Below are positions 34,273-47,770 of a DNA stretch of 64,000 nucleotides, one piece after another. Every line of letters starts with the position of its first letter. The first letter of the stretch is position 1. The DNA comes from Zygnema cylindricum (lineage: Eukaryota; Streptophyta; Zygnematophyceae; Zygnematales; Zygnemataceae). Both the position numbers and the translations under genes were made by a program. Where the stretch lies: contig JBBHKE010002349.1 in NCBI GenBank assembly GCA_037447655.1, positions 1 through 64,000 on the forward strand, written 5' to 3'. The notes below the pieces were generated by a model. It was not told where the DNA came from. It worked only from the letters and a program-made list of their open reading frames with translations, and ran no database searches.

Positions 34273-34719
34273 GCTTACTGTTAGGTTTATAAAAAGAAAA
34301 GAAATGACGGAACAACGAAAGAAGGAAAGGAAGGGAATGGATAGACGTTCAAATCGAAGACGTATAATAATGAGAAAGAATTACGAAAAGAAGGCAGAAA
34401 GAAATGTAAGAGCGAAAAAGAAGAAAAACGAACAAAAAGGAAAGGTAGAAGGTAAAGAATGTAGAACGATAACACTTTTAGACGCGAAAATTATAATATG
34501 GCAGAAACATAGAAGGGGAATTAAAAACGGTGAATTTTCCATCGCGATATTTGCGATAGTCGACGTTATCCATTACAGAGAAGAAACGGAAGCGATATAT
34601 CGTAGCGGGGTGAAAAAACAGTTTTAGCCAATGTATTCTTTATAAGGTATATTGTACTGTAAAATTTCCTATTTAGAATTATTATCTGTACTATATCGCA
34701 ATCCGAACGTACCCCGTAT

Positions 34720-35394
34720 CAGCGGTCGCAAACGTCAACTGAAACCGTGACCGACCGTTAACCGACCGCCCGCGCCGGATCCGGAACGGATTCGGTTGCC
34801 AAATTTTGAGCGCCGGGCGGTTGCGGTCGGTTGATTCACCAAAAAAAAAAACGGTCGGTTACGGTCGGTCAACCAAAAAACCAAAAAAATAAACAAAATT
34901 GTACTGTCCATACAATCCAACATTATTGTACTTTGTACTCTTTGGTATTGTGGAAGTACATGACATCATGATTAGCGTCGCAAATCTAACACGGTTTTCA
35001 CAAATCTTAAGGAACGCGACAAAGCGTCGCAAATCTGACACGGTAGTAACACTATTCATTTCGCAAATCTTAGGGAACGCGAAAAAGCGTCGCAAATCTG
35101 ACACAGTAGTAAACACTATTCATTTCGCAAATCTAAGGGAACGCGACAAATCGTAATTTTTGGCTTATTCATACGTCGTACATTAGTAAATTTTGTTATT
35201 TTTCGGTTACGGGCGGCCACGGTTAATCGCGAGAAATCGAGTTTCGGTTAACTTATATTTTCGTAAACGTCGGTCGGTTAACGGTTAACAATTTTGGAGC
35301 GTGACATATCCCAGTCGGGCGTCGGTTACTCATATTTTGAAAAAAAAAAAAGGTCGGTTTCGGTTATATAACATTTTGACTTTTGCGACCTCTG
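34720..35394 (+). mobile_element. Non-autonomous hAT, family 1, copy B
   Basis: CAGCGGTCGCAA ... TTGCGACCTCTG, flanked by CCCCGTAT (34712-34719) and CCTCGTAT (35395-35402), a 7/8 match. Same orientation and same internal unit of about 62 bp (34975-35155) as copy A. Confidence 0.9.
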
Positions 35395-35519
35395 CCTCGT
35401 ATTATGAAAGTACAAAATCGCGGTCTAGGCTCCGAACTACACAAAAGTACACACGGCAATTTCACGGATTCAATCTCGACCATCCATTATTTTGAGTTGG
35501 ATATACGTATTTTTTTTAT

Positions 35520-36910
35520 GTTTTCTTTACCCTTTGCAAAATCCGAAAGGGACATGGCCAATGTGAGCAAAGTACACTACTTTGACCACAAATGTGTCCC
35601 GCTTGACGCGAATATGATAACAAAGCTTTTAAGTGGACGATACTCTTATTTTAGCTCACGAGTCTCTCGCGTAGATGAGGGTTTGCTCTCATTCCAACAG
35701 GGCAATAGACATTATTGTCCACTCGAACGCTTTTAACAGATTAAGCTCAAGCTGAAGTTCAAGTGTTCTCTTCCATTATCACCGGAATTCACTCACGATT
35801 GCATTAACACGTTGTCGATAAGGTAAAAGTCGTCAAATTCAAGGATCTACTTGAGGCGCTCCCTACGACTAAAGCGCGGGGTCGAATCTGATCCTGTTCG
35901 GGGCTTGGGGATGGAGCTTAGATTATTGCTACACCATTTTCACTTCGCTCTGTTTATCTCCTCTTCAATTTTTTGTTGCGCTTCGTTTACGGCTTGGCTT
36001 GCCGCAACCTTCCCTTTTAGGCAAGCTTCGTCGCATTTGTGGTCAGCTTATAAGGTAAATTTCCTACATTGCTCAGAAGGTGGAGAGAAATCAACACCAC
36101 ACGACATGGTACGCGATGTAGTCGCTAGCGTGGGTTCTGAAGCAAGATACACAGTCAAGCGTGAGGTGTAGGACATACTGCCGCCACGTTCTCAATCTAG
36201 GGGTACACGGGGCCCTCGTCTGTATCTTGTGTTTTTATAAGGGCACGGCGAGAATAAAGGGTGACGTCGTCCCCACGTACCCTACAAGATCCCATGTTTC
36301 CTCGCTCGCGACATTAGATACTAGTGTTACGGCTCGGGATGCAACAACTTCTAAAGTACGTGACTAAGCAAACGGACACCCATCCGATGGTCTCACGCCA
36401 ATTGTTCTTTTGATATTTTCGGACGTGGGACTTTACTTTCGGCAAATTTTTGCAATACTACGATCGATAATCTTTCAAAGTTAGAGGACCTTGCAGCTCT
36501 TCTCCAAATCTCATGTAGGTTTTCTACCGCCAACCCATCTCTGTCGCCCTCGAACGTTCCCAAGCTTCACCATTTTCCAACAGAGCACAGTGGTTACTGA
36601 TGGTCGTGGACTGCAAGACTTACCCCAACAATACCAAGTGCTTATAGACAATATTCGTAGTTTTTACCCCTAATTGGGCACAGTCAAAGGCTTCAACGTC
36701 TAGGGTAGTTTGTAGTGTTTCAACAACTTGGTTTTAGTTCAATTTAAATTTATTCTTATTATTTTGGACTTTAATCCACCTTTGTTGTGTTTTCCACCTT
36801 TTAGAACTTTGGTTCATTTCCTTTGTCAGACATCAATTCTTTTAAGTGGCGCTCATGTTTTGTACGTTGATGGTCTTACCATCCCGTTTTTGGAATAAAA
36901 ATGTAATTTA
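35520..36910 (+). pseudogene. Degraded LINE, copy 3
   Basis: Parallel to 50700-52395 along its length. Holds RDATTSKVRD in the same place as copy 5. Ends with GATGGTCTTACCATCCCG and GGAATAAAA. Interrupted by stops in every frame. Confidence 0.6.
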
Positions 36911-37079
36911 CCAAGATTCCCACTTAACACAAAGATGAGCTCAAGATTTTTTTTGCTCTCAATCGCGAAGCATCGCCACAAAGCGCCATGACGTGAAGCA
37001 AACCCAAAGAGAAATACCTATTTGACTAGATCTATGTTGTAAGATATGTAGCTTTAAGTGAGAGAGGTCTTTCAACCAG

Positions 37080-37519
37080 ACAAACATTCACCACAGCCAA
37101 ATTAAGGATAATAGAACAGAATACACCTTAAAGTGCACTTAGTGCTCTCATTTCCTTAAACTCTGTGTAGAATGTACATTCTGTATCAAGCTGATCATTC
37201 CTAATTGAATTAAATACTCTAAAGATCATCAAAATATTTAAAACGTATGTACAAGGTTCACAAGACACTCTACTGACAAAAATCTAAGTGTTAGGACCAG
37301 AATTGTCCACTAACAATATCTATACCCTAAAAATCCGGGTAATACTTATCACGTCCACATTCATTGGCGGTCCTACACACTAATTTAGATAAAGATAACT
37401 ATTCGTGTAGATACTACAAAAATCCACACTAACTTTGATCAATATTAAATAGTTAGTAATCCAAAAATATTCTAAGTCTTAGACTCCAATTTTTCAGACT
37501 TACAAAAGCTTACTTTTCA
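37080..37519 (-). mobile_element. Possible LTR fragment, minus orientation
   Basis: The minus strand shows the purine tract AAGCTTAAGGGGAG followed by TATTGAAAAGTAAGC, like the LTR start at 11430. The other end was not identified. Confidence 0.3.
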
Positions 37520-37829
37520 ATACTCCCCTTAAGCTTTATAAGACTTGTACTATATTGTACTTCAAACGTACAATTTTTGAAAACTACTTGCGCGCAACAA
37601 AAATTGTCTCTGCGATTAGCAATTCCCTTCTATATAATACAAAATTAGTACTTTTTTGTCGGTTATATTTTGCGGAGTCTACCTTTAAGTCACGGAACGA
37701 AAATCCTGTCGTACGTGGCGTATCAGACAGTTTGTCTTTTTTGCTAAAATAACATATTATGTAAAAATATAAAATATTAAATTTAAAAAATACTATATAT
37801 CACGATTATTTATGTTGGTCTCGGTACAA

Positions 37830-37915
37830 TATATTGTGGATTCTGCTCGATCGATATTCGATATATCGAATATCGAGATTATCGCGATATGAATTTACCC
37901 GATACCCAACACTAG
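37830..37915. mobile_element. Right-end relic of hAT family 2
   Basis: CGATATATCG-type repeats ending CCCGATACCCAACACTA. A similar relic ends at about 52833 (CCCAATACATAACACTA). Left ends not found. Confidence 0.5.
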
Positions 37916-38304
37916 TAAATATGGATGTATGGATTTCGGTAACATTGTCGGCCAATTATTGACAGTTACGGAAATCGCACTATATCGACCTTGAATTAAA
38001 TAGATACACAGCACTACATCGCCACAGTGCTAAAAATTTGTTAATGTTGATGAGAAATTACAATTAATAATACAAATTTATTGCAATGGAGCGTGGCGGA
38101 TTGTAGTCCACATGCTAAAAGGTCGTAAAAACACTATTTTGCTATTTTTGGCCAGAAAACAATCCCGGCCGAAGTACAACCAAGTACAATTTTTTACATT
38201 AATTCAAGTTCAGTTTGTCGTAAATTGACAACTTGCCTAACAACATATTGTGGCAAATTTCTTTCAGGTATTTACCGTACGGCTCAAATGGAAGATCTAC
38301 AGTA

Positions 38305-38764
38305 CACCGCGAATCGTAATTAGAGTAAATAACGATATTTCTGTCGTCCTAAATTTTAACTCTATCACGTTAAATAGAGGAAATGATTCTAAAATTTTCA
38401 TTATGCTATTTAAGGTAAGGATTATTTAGCATAAACAATTATAATATGGGTTCGTATTAAATAGTGCGGAGTACGGACAATGTTTGACCGTAAAAGGTAC
38501 AAATAATGATGTAATACAGGTCGTTATCATGTAACTGCGTTGTAACAAACCGCGTAGTGCAAACGTCATATTGACGATAAACTGTACGTTTTGTCAGATT
38601 CTGTACGAATACCTTAATTGCAGTAGAAGTGTTAACGTGCCAAATTTGAGTATTTAAGAAAATTAGAGTAAAATTCCTTTTTGAAAAAGTTTTGTCACAC
38701 AAATTAGAGTTAATATTTCTAATTATGTTTTTCTCTTTTTTTACTCTAATTATGATTCGTGGTG
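38305..38764. mobile_element. TA-bounded MITE, 460 bp
   Basis: TA|CACCGCGAATCGTAATTAG and TAATTATGATTCGTGGTG, the right flank changed to CA. Same interior as 7439-7938. Confidence 0.88.
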
Positions 38765-39042
38765 CACTGTAATGAACTTTGCGATTTCTCGCACGCGTTA
38801 GCACGCTGATTGGGGTCACACCTCATTTTCTCCGCGCGACCGTATGTTTAGGGTTATTGAATTTCTAACTTTTTTTTTGTTTTATTATAAAAAAACACAA
38901 AACAAACCCTATGACCCTATTGCGATACCCGATTACGGCGTGTGGGACTATCTGTTCTCGGTGTGGACACAGGGAAACACGGTTTTCTTAACTACTGGCC
39001 CTCGTAAGGAACTTACACTGTATGTTTGACCATTACAAATTG

Positions 39043-39921
39043 TAGTGTTGTGTATCGGTAAGGATTTGCCGATAACCGATATGGACCTTTTTTCGGGTAC
39101 CCGATAATCGATATATCGGTACGATATATCGTTATCGGTGTTATCGCCGATAAATAGCCGATATTTATCAGTATTTATCGGCGATAACACCGATAAAGGT
39201 AACTATGGCGATATATGTACGGCCCGTACATATAAATGTACGGCCTATACATTCAATTGTACGTCATATTTCTCGGACAGAAATTACAGTAGCCGCCATG
39301 AGGTCTGTACGGTTCTGGTACGAATCAAGAAAAACGATGTACCTTTCACATCCGACGCCACGGCTTTGTCCCTTCTTCCTTGAGATCCACTGGAGACTTG
39401 CCACGTGTTAATCTGTCGGCTTCTTTGGCATTAGCCGCCAAAAGAGCCATTCCGGGATGCCGGCGCTCACGCAGGTAGTCCGCTCGCATTCTCTCATTCC
39501 AAGTCGTCCGTTCGATTTCGGCGGCGCGCAGAATGTTTTTTTGCATCCGTTGTACTTTGTGTCCTCCGTCCTTTTTCCGTTCCATGTTCACCAGTTAGCC
39601 TGTACAGTTCTGTGGGTTGCCATAAAATTTCTGTTCAGTTGACCAGCCAAAGTTTCCAGTGTTGCGTTTCCCGTACTAATATTCAGTTAAATAGTTACGG
39701 AACAGGTTCGTATATGTGGCATGCCACGCTATATAATGTAAATTTTATAATACAGTATATAATAAGGTACTATAGTATGCGTACTATATATTTTTGAAGA
39801 TATCGCCGATATGGAATTTGTTGGTCTCGGACCGATATATCGGGACCTCTGACCGTTCGAAAACCGATAACTATCGGTATCGGTGTTATCGCGATAACTT
39901 TTTTACCGATACACAACACTA
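39043..39921. mobile_element. Non-autonomous hAT, family 2, 879 bp
   Basis: TAGTGTTGTGTATCGG ... CCGATACACAACACTA with duplication ACAAATTG at 39035-39042 and 39922-39929. The interior contains a frame with KNDVPFTSDATALSL, also present (with M for T) in the 8410-9356 copy, perhaps a captured gene fragment. Confidence 0.93.
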
Positions 39922-39929
39922 ACAAATTG

Positions 39930-41150
39930 AAAATGAATCGAATTTAAAATTTATCCTGGCGCTTGCCACGCTTCACCATGAAAACGAATTAACGAATATA
40001 ACATCATTTATCCAAGAAAATTGTAGTAGCCGTACGCTTTACAAATGAAAAGTTTCGAACTAATGGTACTTTCCCATGTGCTAAAGTTACAGTTATTTTC
40101 TGTCGTTTTCCTCTATAACTTGGAAAAACCGAGAAAATCCGCAACCGTACCAAAAAATTGAAAATACAACCGTACAAGTTGTGTTACCTTGAAACTTTAA
40201 CTGTACTCCAGTTTGTCGTCTAGCGTGATGTAGTTTGTCGTCTAACGTTCTTCGACCCACTTTCGCGTCCTTCCAGCTCATCTTCAAACTTTATATAAAA
40301 TCACGTCGCGGGTGATTTTAAATAAAGTTCCACGACGTGGGCGAATATGCATATGATTTCACACGCGTCCGAGGTTTCTGACAATTTTTTCCTCAAAAAA
40401 AAAAAAAACACTGCACGTTTACAGCCTTTACGTGGAGGGGTCTCGACCAACGGACGCCATTTCATCAAAAGCGAATTCCATCAAGGCGCCTCCTCCCTTA
40501 TTCCACATACCCTTTCTCAACTTTCTTTGTCGTAAGCCCTCTCTAGCTAACACACGTGATTTCACATCTACGGCGTAAGAAAAACATTGGGCGACTGTCG
40601 GCAAGGGGAAAGACTCAAAACGAAACCGCATTTCTGTGCGACAGCGAAAAGCATTTTAGGGTTTCTGCATAATAAATAGCAAATGTCATGTAATTCAATT
40701 TTTAGGGTTATATTTCTTTTTTCCATATCTGTGTTTCATCTACTTCGTTCCAATTCCGTCATCTCCTCTTTGGTGAATCTGTTGGAGGAATTTTTTCTTT
40801 TAAATTTAGAAGAGTTATTTCTGTCATTTTTGATGTAAGAGTTATTTTTAATATTGTTTTTTTTTTCTGTTTTTTTTCCCTGTGTCAACCTTCATCGATT
40901 GCTCACGGTCCTTGTTCTGAAGACAGACAAGCCTCTATGTACCGTTAAGTCGGCCATTGGCATTTAAATCATTTGAAAAAATAATTTAATTCACAATTTC
41001 TATGTTTGCTAATTTTTCGCTTTTCAAGTTTGTTTTTATTATTTTAGGGGGTTTCAAGCTTTTATGTTTAATGTTTTTGCGGCTGCATGGCAACTTTATA
41101 AGTCCGTTTCTGCTTTTAAGGTGTTGAGGGTATTCTAATTTTTTCATGAC
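39930..41150. other. No gene seen
   Basis: AT-rich sequence with short ORFs. A poly-A run lies at 40397-40408. Confidence 0.5.
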
Positions 41151-41179
41151 CTATATATAGACATATGTATGTATATTAT

Positions 41180-41435
41180 CTACATATCCCTATATATACA
41201 TATATATATATATATATATACATCTACCTCTGTACAGACATATATATCTATATATCTACAAGTAGGCGGTCAGCAGACATATAAACATACGGATATATAG
41301 ATATATCTATATATATATGTGTGTGTTATCATATATATCTGTATGTATATATATATATGTCTGCTGACTGCCTACATGATATATAGATATGTGTGTCTGT
41401 AAGAGGTAGATGTAGATATATAGGGATATGTATAT
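41180..41435. repeat. Large AT-rich inverted repeat
   Basis: Left arm (CATATCCCTATATATA ... CATCTACCTCTGTACAG ... TAGGCGGTCAGCAGACATAT) is answered in reverse at 41350-41432 (ATATGTCTGCTGACTGCCTA ... AGAGGTAGATG ... TATATAGGGATATG). Arms of about 90 bp. Confidence 0.8.
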
Positions 41436-41459
41436 ATATATGTTTATGTATGTAGTTGG

Positions 41460-41550
<91 letters not shown>

Positions 41551-41990
41551 TTTCCCTCTCTCTCTGTCTTTGTCCCTGTCTATGTCTGTGTCTCTGTGCC
41601 TGTGTCGCTTTCTGTCTCTCTGTCTATGTCTGTCTCTCTCTCTCTGTCTTAGTCTCTGTCTTTCTCTCTCTCTCTGTCTTTGTCTCTGTCTCTCTCTGTC
41701 TTTGTCTCTGTCTGTCTCTGTCTTTGTCTCTGAATGTCTCTGTCTTTGTCTCTGGATGTCTCTGTCTGTCTCTGTCGTTGTCTCTCTCTATCTTTGTCTC
41801 TGTCTATGTCTGTCTCTGTGCCTGTGTCTCTTTCTGTCTCTGTCTATATTTATCTCTTTGTCTCTGTGTCTCTCTCTTTGTCTATGTCTGTATGTGTGCC
41901 TGTCTGTCTCTATGTCTCTCTCTTTGTGTCTCTGTCTCTATCTCTCTGTGTGTCTCTCTCACTGACTCTCTTTTTCCTTTTTTCTATCTT
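41460..41990. repeat. (TC)n grading into TCTGTCTTTG repeats
   Basis: A pure (TC)n of about 80 bp, then degenerate tctctgtctttg units. The SLSLSLS frames in it are repeat artefacts. Confidence 0.95.
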
Positions 41991-42029
41991 TTTATTTGTA
42001 TAATATCCTCCATTTTCAAATCCTCATTG

Positions 42030-42140
42030 TTAAAGAAAACACTTTTTTACATATGAAGGAAATCACTTTTTTGGGTATGAAGGGAAACACTTTTTTACAT
42101 ATCAAAGAAAACACTTTTTTACGTATAAAAGAAACCTCTT
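42030..42140. repeat. About 30-bp tandem repeat, four units
   Basis: Units of aaagaaaacacttttttaca followed by tatgaa. Looser relics continue to 42420. Confidence 0.75.
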
Positions 42141-42943
42141 TTGCTTTTTTGTCGACAGGTTTTTATCCACATTTCTCCTTTTTGTCATATTAGACAAAAT
42201 CCCTCACACTCAAAACAGAATATAAGTTACAAATTTTCAAAACTCATATGAATAAAAACTCTTTTGTACACTTCAAAAAATAACACTTTCTAACGTTTTT
42301 AAGAAAACTCTTGTCCTTTTTTCTCAATAGGTATTCTTCCATCGCCACTTACCCCTCATTCTCAAACCATAAAATTTTCCAAATCATTTATTAAAGAAAA
42401 CACATTTTTACATATTTGGGAAAACTCTTTTCCTCTTTTCCTCTGACAAAGACAAAGACAAACAAAGACAGACAGACAAGTCAGAGTGACAGAGACAGAC
42501 AAGAGATAGAGACAGAGATTGGACGGAGAGATAAGACAAAGAGATAAAAATAGAGAAATCAAAATGACACAGAACAAAGACAGAAAAGAGACAAAGAGAT
42601 AAAGGCAGTGACAAAGAGATAAAGGCAACGACAAAGAGATAAAGGCAGCGACAGAGAGAGACAGGGGAGGAATGTCACAAGTGACAAGAGGCAAAGACAT
42701 GGACACAAATTCCAGATTGAAATTGAAACACAGAAAATTGTAAGCCAAATGTACGAAAACATAAAAAAAAAAATTGTTGGCTATGCTATTCGACTGAAAT
42801 TTGAATGTAAATAAATCACACTAGACAACTGCAGTATAAGTTGTTATGCTAAACACATAAACGATAATCTTGTAGGACAAAGTGCGATCATGAGAAAAAA
42901 GTCGAGTTACTATCGTCACCGTACATGATACACATTAAAACCG

Positions 42944-43130
42944 TTACTCATCAAGGTCCATGTCATCAGTAGTATCTTCAGTACCGCTATGATCAAGCGT
43001 TTGCTCAACGTCATCAACTTCAATATCCATGTCCCTTACATCGGCATCCGGGATGTATACACCGTCATCGCTATGTTCCCTCGTCCTTGTCCTTGTCACA
43101 TAGTCACAAAGAATCGTCATCGCTATGTTC
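42944..43130 (-). CDS. Possible C-terminal exon of an unknown gene
   Basis: The minus strand shows an acceptor (tatatttcag at about 43139) followed by a frame ending in a strongly acidic tail (DDGVYIPDADVRDMDIEVDD ... DDMDLDE, stop at 42944). Acidic tails occur in many nuclear proteins. No upstream exon was found, so this could be chance. Function unknown. Confidence 0.3.
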
Positions 43131-43895
43131 CTGACCCGGCCTGAAATATATTGGCCACTTTTAATGTTAAAATTCATACATTGTTTTCAATATTGTGTAG
43201 GCCAATTTGAATGTTATATTCCAATTCCACCTTTGTATTTATTATATGATAATTTCACTTGCGTTTTATATAGAAGCCGAGGTGGCTTTTGTGTATTAAT
43301 CCGGCCATTTTCATAAATACCACAAATTTCACTTTCGTATTCAAATGCACCCAAAATGAATGCAACAACCTGTCGATTTCAATTTCATTTCCTTTTTTAA
43401 CAAAAGTTAAAGTTAATATGATACAAATGCTAAACTCAAACAAAAGACTAGAATGTTTAGCCTCCCTTTTATTTTGTTTGTTTTCATTACTTGACAACAT
43501 TTGCCAATGTGGCATGTAAGTTTGAACGTATATAGCTGAATAGAAGACCGTAAATAAACGTTTGTCCCCCTCCCGTGTAAAATGGTAAATGTTGTCGACT
43601 GTTCTTGTACTTTTTGGAGCTTAGAAAAAACTTGTTTATTTTGGGAAAATGGAGGAAAGAGAATTGTCAATTGTCGAAATAAGAGGCTCTCGGGGGAATA
43701 TTTTTCCAAGGGTGTCACGAAGGAGAAAGATAAGGAGCATACGAGAATTTTAATGTGGTCCTGTTTTTTTTTTTGTTTGTGTGCGAAAATGGAGAAAAGG
43801 GATGATGGAAAGTACGAAGAGACGACATGGCACAGAAGAGAGGGGCGGTCTGTAGAAGAACTGAGCAACTACGGCACTGTGGTGAAAGCCTCCAC

Positions 43896-44160
43896 GTCGA
43901 CAATGTAATGTGGCGTACAGGCATTACGACGTCACAAGTCGACAATGTAATGTGGCGTACAGGCATTACGACGTCACAAGTCGACAATGTAATGTGGCGT
44001 ACAGGCATTACGACGTCACAAGTCGACAATGTAATGTGGCGTACAGGCATTACGACGTCACAAAACTCGTCGACAATGTAATGTGGCGTACAGGCATTAC
44101 GACGTCACAAAACTCGTCGACAATGTAATGTGGCGTACAGGCATTACGATGTGTCGTGAT
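43896..44160. repeat. 42-bp tandem repeat, six units
   Basis: Units start gtcgacaatgtaatgtggcg at 43896, 43938, 43980, 44022, 44069 and 44116. The last two are 47 bp. The array grades into the 144-bp repeat family (cgatgtgtcgtgatatcaat). Confidence 0.93.
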
Positions 44161-44178
44161 ATCAATACCGGTACAGTA

Positions 44179-44716
44179 CACCGCGCATCGTTAATAGTGT
44201 CAACGACACTAATTTGGGGTTCTTAAAATTTTGATTTTTTTCCTCAAATAGGATACACGATTTTAATTTTTCCTTGACGTTAAATAAGGTACCGTACAAA
44301 ATAGCGTAAAGGACGAATTACAATAAAATATAAATAGTGTGGTGTACGGTCGATGTCAGACCGTACAGACATGTACCTTTTCAAGTGAAAATTTTACAAA
44401 AAATGAGTTAAATCAGACGTGCACGCATAGGATCGTGCGCAAAAAAAACGGGATTGTTCTGACACGTAAATTAGTGTTACATGTACGAATATTTAAATTT
44501 CACGACGGTGCACGATTTTTAATATTTTGTACGGATTCATATATTAATGTATATAATCGTACGACGAATATTCCATTTTCGCTGTTCCCAAATTAGCATA
44601 AACGCCGAAATTAGAATACACCTTTTTTTTTTTTTTTTAATTTCATAATTAGCGTCAATGACGGTATATTTACTTCCACGCTATTTAAACTTTAACTCTA
44701 ATAACGATGAGCGGTG
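44179..44716. mobile_element. TA-bounded MITE, 538 bp
   Basis: TA|CACCGCGCATCGTTAATAG and CTAATAACGATGAGCGGTG|TA. It splits a unit of the 144-bp repeat. Confidence 0.85.
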
Positions 44717-44803
44717 TAACGTACAGTATCGCACTTTCAATTATGGCGCGTGCGATCTCGTCACATCACGCCACGTTGTCGTGTTCTCAATATCCGTACA
44801 CTA

Positions 44804-45020
44804 CACCGCCAATCGCTATTAGCGTTGTGTACGCTAATCCCGTCCCGCTTTTTTTTGTTTTTATTATCAAATAGAACTATCCACACTATTTAAAACAAAC
44901 CCTAATTCCTAATTAGAGTAATCGATTTCTTCGAAAATTTCCGACTTCCCAATTAGCGTAATCCACGCTAATTATTCATGTACGCTAAAGAAACATCTAC
45001 GCTAATAGCGATTGGCGGTG
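44804..45020. mobile_element. TA-bounded MITE, 217 bp
   Basis: TA|CACCGCCAATCGCTATTAG and CTAATAGCGATTGGCGGTG|TA, near-perfect TIRs. Same ends as the PRP6 insertion. Confidence 0.92.
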
Positions 45021-45022
45021 TA

Positions 45023-45698
45023 CACAACGAATAGTAATTAGAGTAAATAACGCTAATTCGGTCACCTTAAATTTCGACTATATCACGTTAAATAGAGTAA
45101 TTGATTCGATTTTTTTCATTATACTATTTAAGGTAAATTTTAATTAGCGTAAAAAATCCTAATATAGGTTCGTTTTAAATAATGTGGAGTACAGACAACG
45201 TCTGACTGTGCAAAATTGTAATTTTATAAGTAAAAAGGTACAAATAACAATTTAATAGAATCGCGCTCGCATGTGAAATTGCACTAAACAAAAAAAAAAA
45301 TCGCATCGAAAAAAATCCGTTCGCATATCTCCGTCTGTCGACAACATTCTCGCCCGTGTGAACATTTACATGAATTTACATGTGAAAATTTTATAGTCAA
45401 ACGACAACAGTATGAGTTGAGACAAATAGTATATATCTATGAGACAAATATTACTAACGTTATAGTAACGTCAAAATATACGGGCTGACGGTTTTCGTAT
45501 GTCTAAATATTTTAGTGTTTATAATTACAGCACGAATAATTATTGCCGACATAAGGTAGTATAAAGTATTTAAATAAAGTAGAATAAATTTCCTCTGTGA
45601 AAAGGTTGTATCACAATAATTAGCGTTTACAACTCTAATTGTTTTTTTTTTGTTTTTTTGCTCTAATTTATTCTTTACTATAATTACGATTCGCGGTG
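45023..45698. mobile_element. TA-bounded MITE, 676 bp, abutting the previous
   Basis: Left TA|CACAACGAATAGTAATTAG shares its TA (45021-45022) with the neighbour. Right end ATTACGATTCGCGGTG. Interior as in 7439-7938 plus extra sequence at 45260-45600. Confidence 0.75.
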
Positions 45699-46189
45699 AA
45701 TCGTAATTTCAGTGTTGACGTCACGTACGATTTTCGTACATGGTACGCACTTTACTAGCGCATTTTACATGGTAAAGACCATGACGATGCCAAGTGAATG
45801 GTTTAATTCACGTTTCGCTCATGTAAGAGGTTTGATTAAGCGTAAAAATTTCACATTGATTTCATCGTCCGATCTCAATCTAATGAACGATATGAATGAA
45901 TGGACTTTATATATCATGTAGCATTAAATATTTTAATGTTAAATCTAGATACGCATTTAACCATTAGCATTATTCAACCATTATTTGATTAAACACAATA
46001 TAAATGGTTTTTGTTTATTTTATATTAAGGAGTTGCATTTATTTTTTTCATATTTTTTTTTAACAATACATAATATCACAAAAAAAAAAAAAAAAAACAA
46101 ACAAAAGAAATGACCACAATACAACCTTGATCACATAACAAAACGCAAGAAACAAATGTTAACATAACAAAGAAAAAAATAAGAAAAAA

Positions 46190-47060
46190 AAAACATCAAA
46201 CTTAACTAGGGTTCAACCAACTTAGTCCAAAGACTCAGATGGTTGAACAACATCATTATCAGCTCGATGGCTGACTAACACTACAAACACGTATTTTCTT
46301 TTATATTTATTAATAGTTAGAATATGTTGATTACTTTAAGTACTTTTTTTTGTTTTTGATCAAGCACCTTAGTCAAAGACCCAGATGGTTGCATAAACAT
46401 CATTATCAGCTCAAATGCTGACTAACATTACAATCACTTATTATATATTAAATTTCGTTGTTTATTTTAATAGATTGATTACTATGAGTACTTTGTTTTT
46501 TTTTTTGTTTGTGATGAACCAACTTAGTCTAAGACTTAGAAGGTTGCATAAACATCACAATCAGCTCGGAGGCTGACCAACATTAAAAACACTTGTTTTC
46601 AATCATAATGCTTGTTTATTAGAATACATTGTTACTTTGAATATATATATACATATATATTTTTTTTCCGATCAACCAACTTAGTCTTAAGACCAAGAAA
46701 GTTGTTGAACATCATTATCAGCTCAAAGGCTGACGAACATTACAAACATTGGTATATACTTTGAATACTTTGAATTGTTACTTTGAATATTTTTTTTTTT
46801 ATTTCCGATCAACCAACTTAGTCTAAAGACCAAGAAAGTTGTTGAACATCATTATCAGCTCAAAGGCTGACGAACATTACAGACATTGGTATATACTTTG
46901 AATACTTTGAATTGTTACTTTGAATAATTTTTCTTTTATTTCCGATCAACCAACTTAGTCTAAAGACCAAGAAAGTTGTTGAACATCATTATCAGCTCAA
47001 AGGCTGACGAACATTACAAACATTGGTATATACTTTGAATACTTTGTTTCTTTGTAGTTT
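46190..47060. repeat. About 140-bp tandem repeat, six units
   Basis: Units centred on caaccaacttagtctaaaga, aacatcattatcagctcaaa and ggctgacgaacattac, starting near 46213, 46364, 46515, 46674, 46810 and 46946. The last three are nearly identical, which suggests recent expansion. Confidence 0.9.
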
Positions 47061-47109
47061 CCCAGTAGTTCCATATAATGAATACTTTGAATACTTTGTA
47101 GTTTACCAG

Positions 47110-47770
47110 TAGTTTCATATATCATCATCATCATCGTCACCATCATCATTAGGGTCATCATCGTCATCATAATCGCAACATCATCGTCATCATCATCACG
47201 TCATCTTCATCATTATCGTCATCATCATCATCATTACAGTATCATCATCAACAATATTACCATCATCATTATCATTATCATTACATCATGATCATCATTA
47301 CAGTATCATCATCAACAATATTACTATCATCATTATCATTATCATTACATCATGATCATCATCATCATCTTCATCATTATCATCATAAACATCATCATGA
47401 TCATCATCATCACCATGATCATCATCATCACCATGATCATTATCGTCATCATAATCGCAACATCATCGTCATCATCATCATCGTCATCACCATCATCGTC
47501 ATCATCATCATTGTCATCTTCATCATCATTACAGCATCATCATCAACAATATTATCATCATCATCATTATCATTATCATTACATCATCATCATTATCATC
47601 ATCATCATCATCATCATCATCACCATGATCATCATCGTCATCATAATCGCAACATCGTCGTCATCAACATCATCGTCGTCATCATCATCATCATCATTAC
47701 ACTCTCATCATCAACAATATTATCATCATCATCATCATCATCATCATCATTATCATTATTATTACATCGT
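47110..47770. repeat. (ATC)n trinucleotide microsatellite
   Basis: Imperfect atc/cat repeats with longer near-identical blocks (47210-47360 duplicates internally). The HHH, III and SSS frames are artefacts. Confidence 0.97.

Noticed and set aside
34304-34627. 107-codon Lys/Arg-rich plus-strand ORF
   Set aside because: Lies in purine-rich DNA upstream of PRP6 with no motif; composition explains the open frame.
41428-41965. Long frames of Ser-Leu repeats
   Set aside because: Direct translation of (TC)n microsatellite; the same occurs at 22133-22383 and 830-942.
43896-44160. Regular repeat array considered as CRISPR
   Set aside because: Units are contiguous tandem repeats without unique spacers, in a eukaryotic genome.
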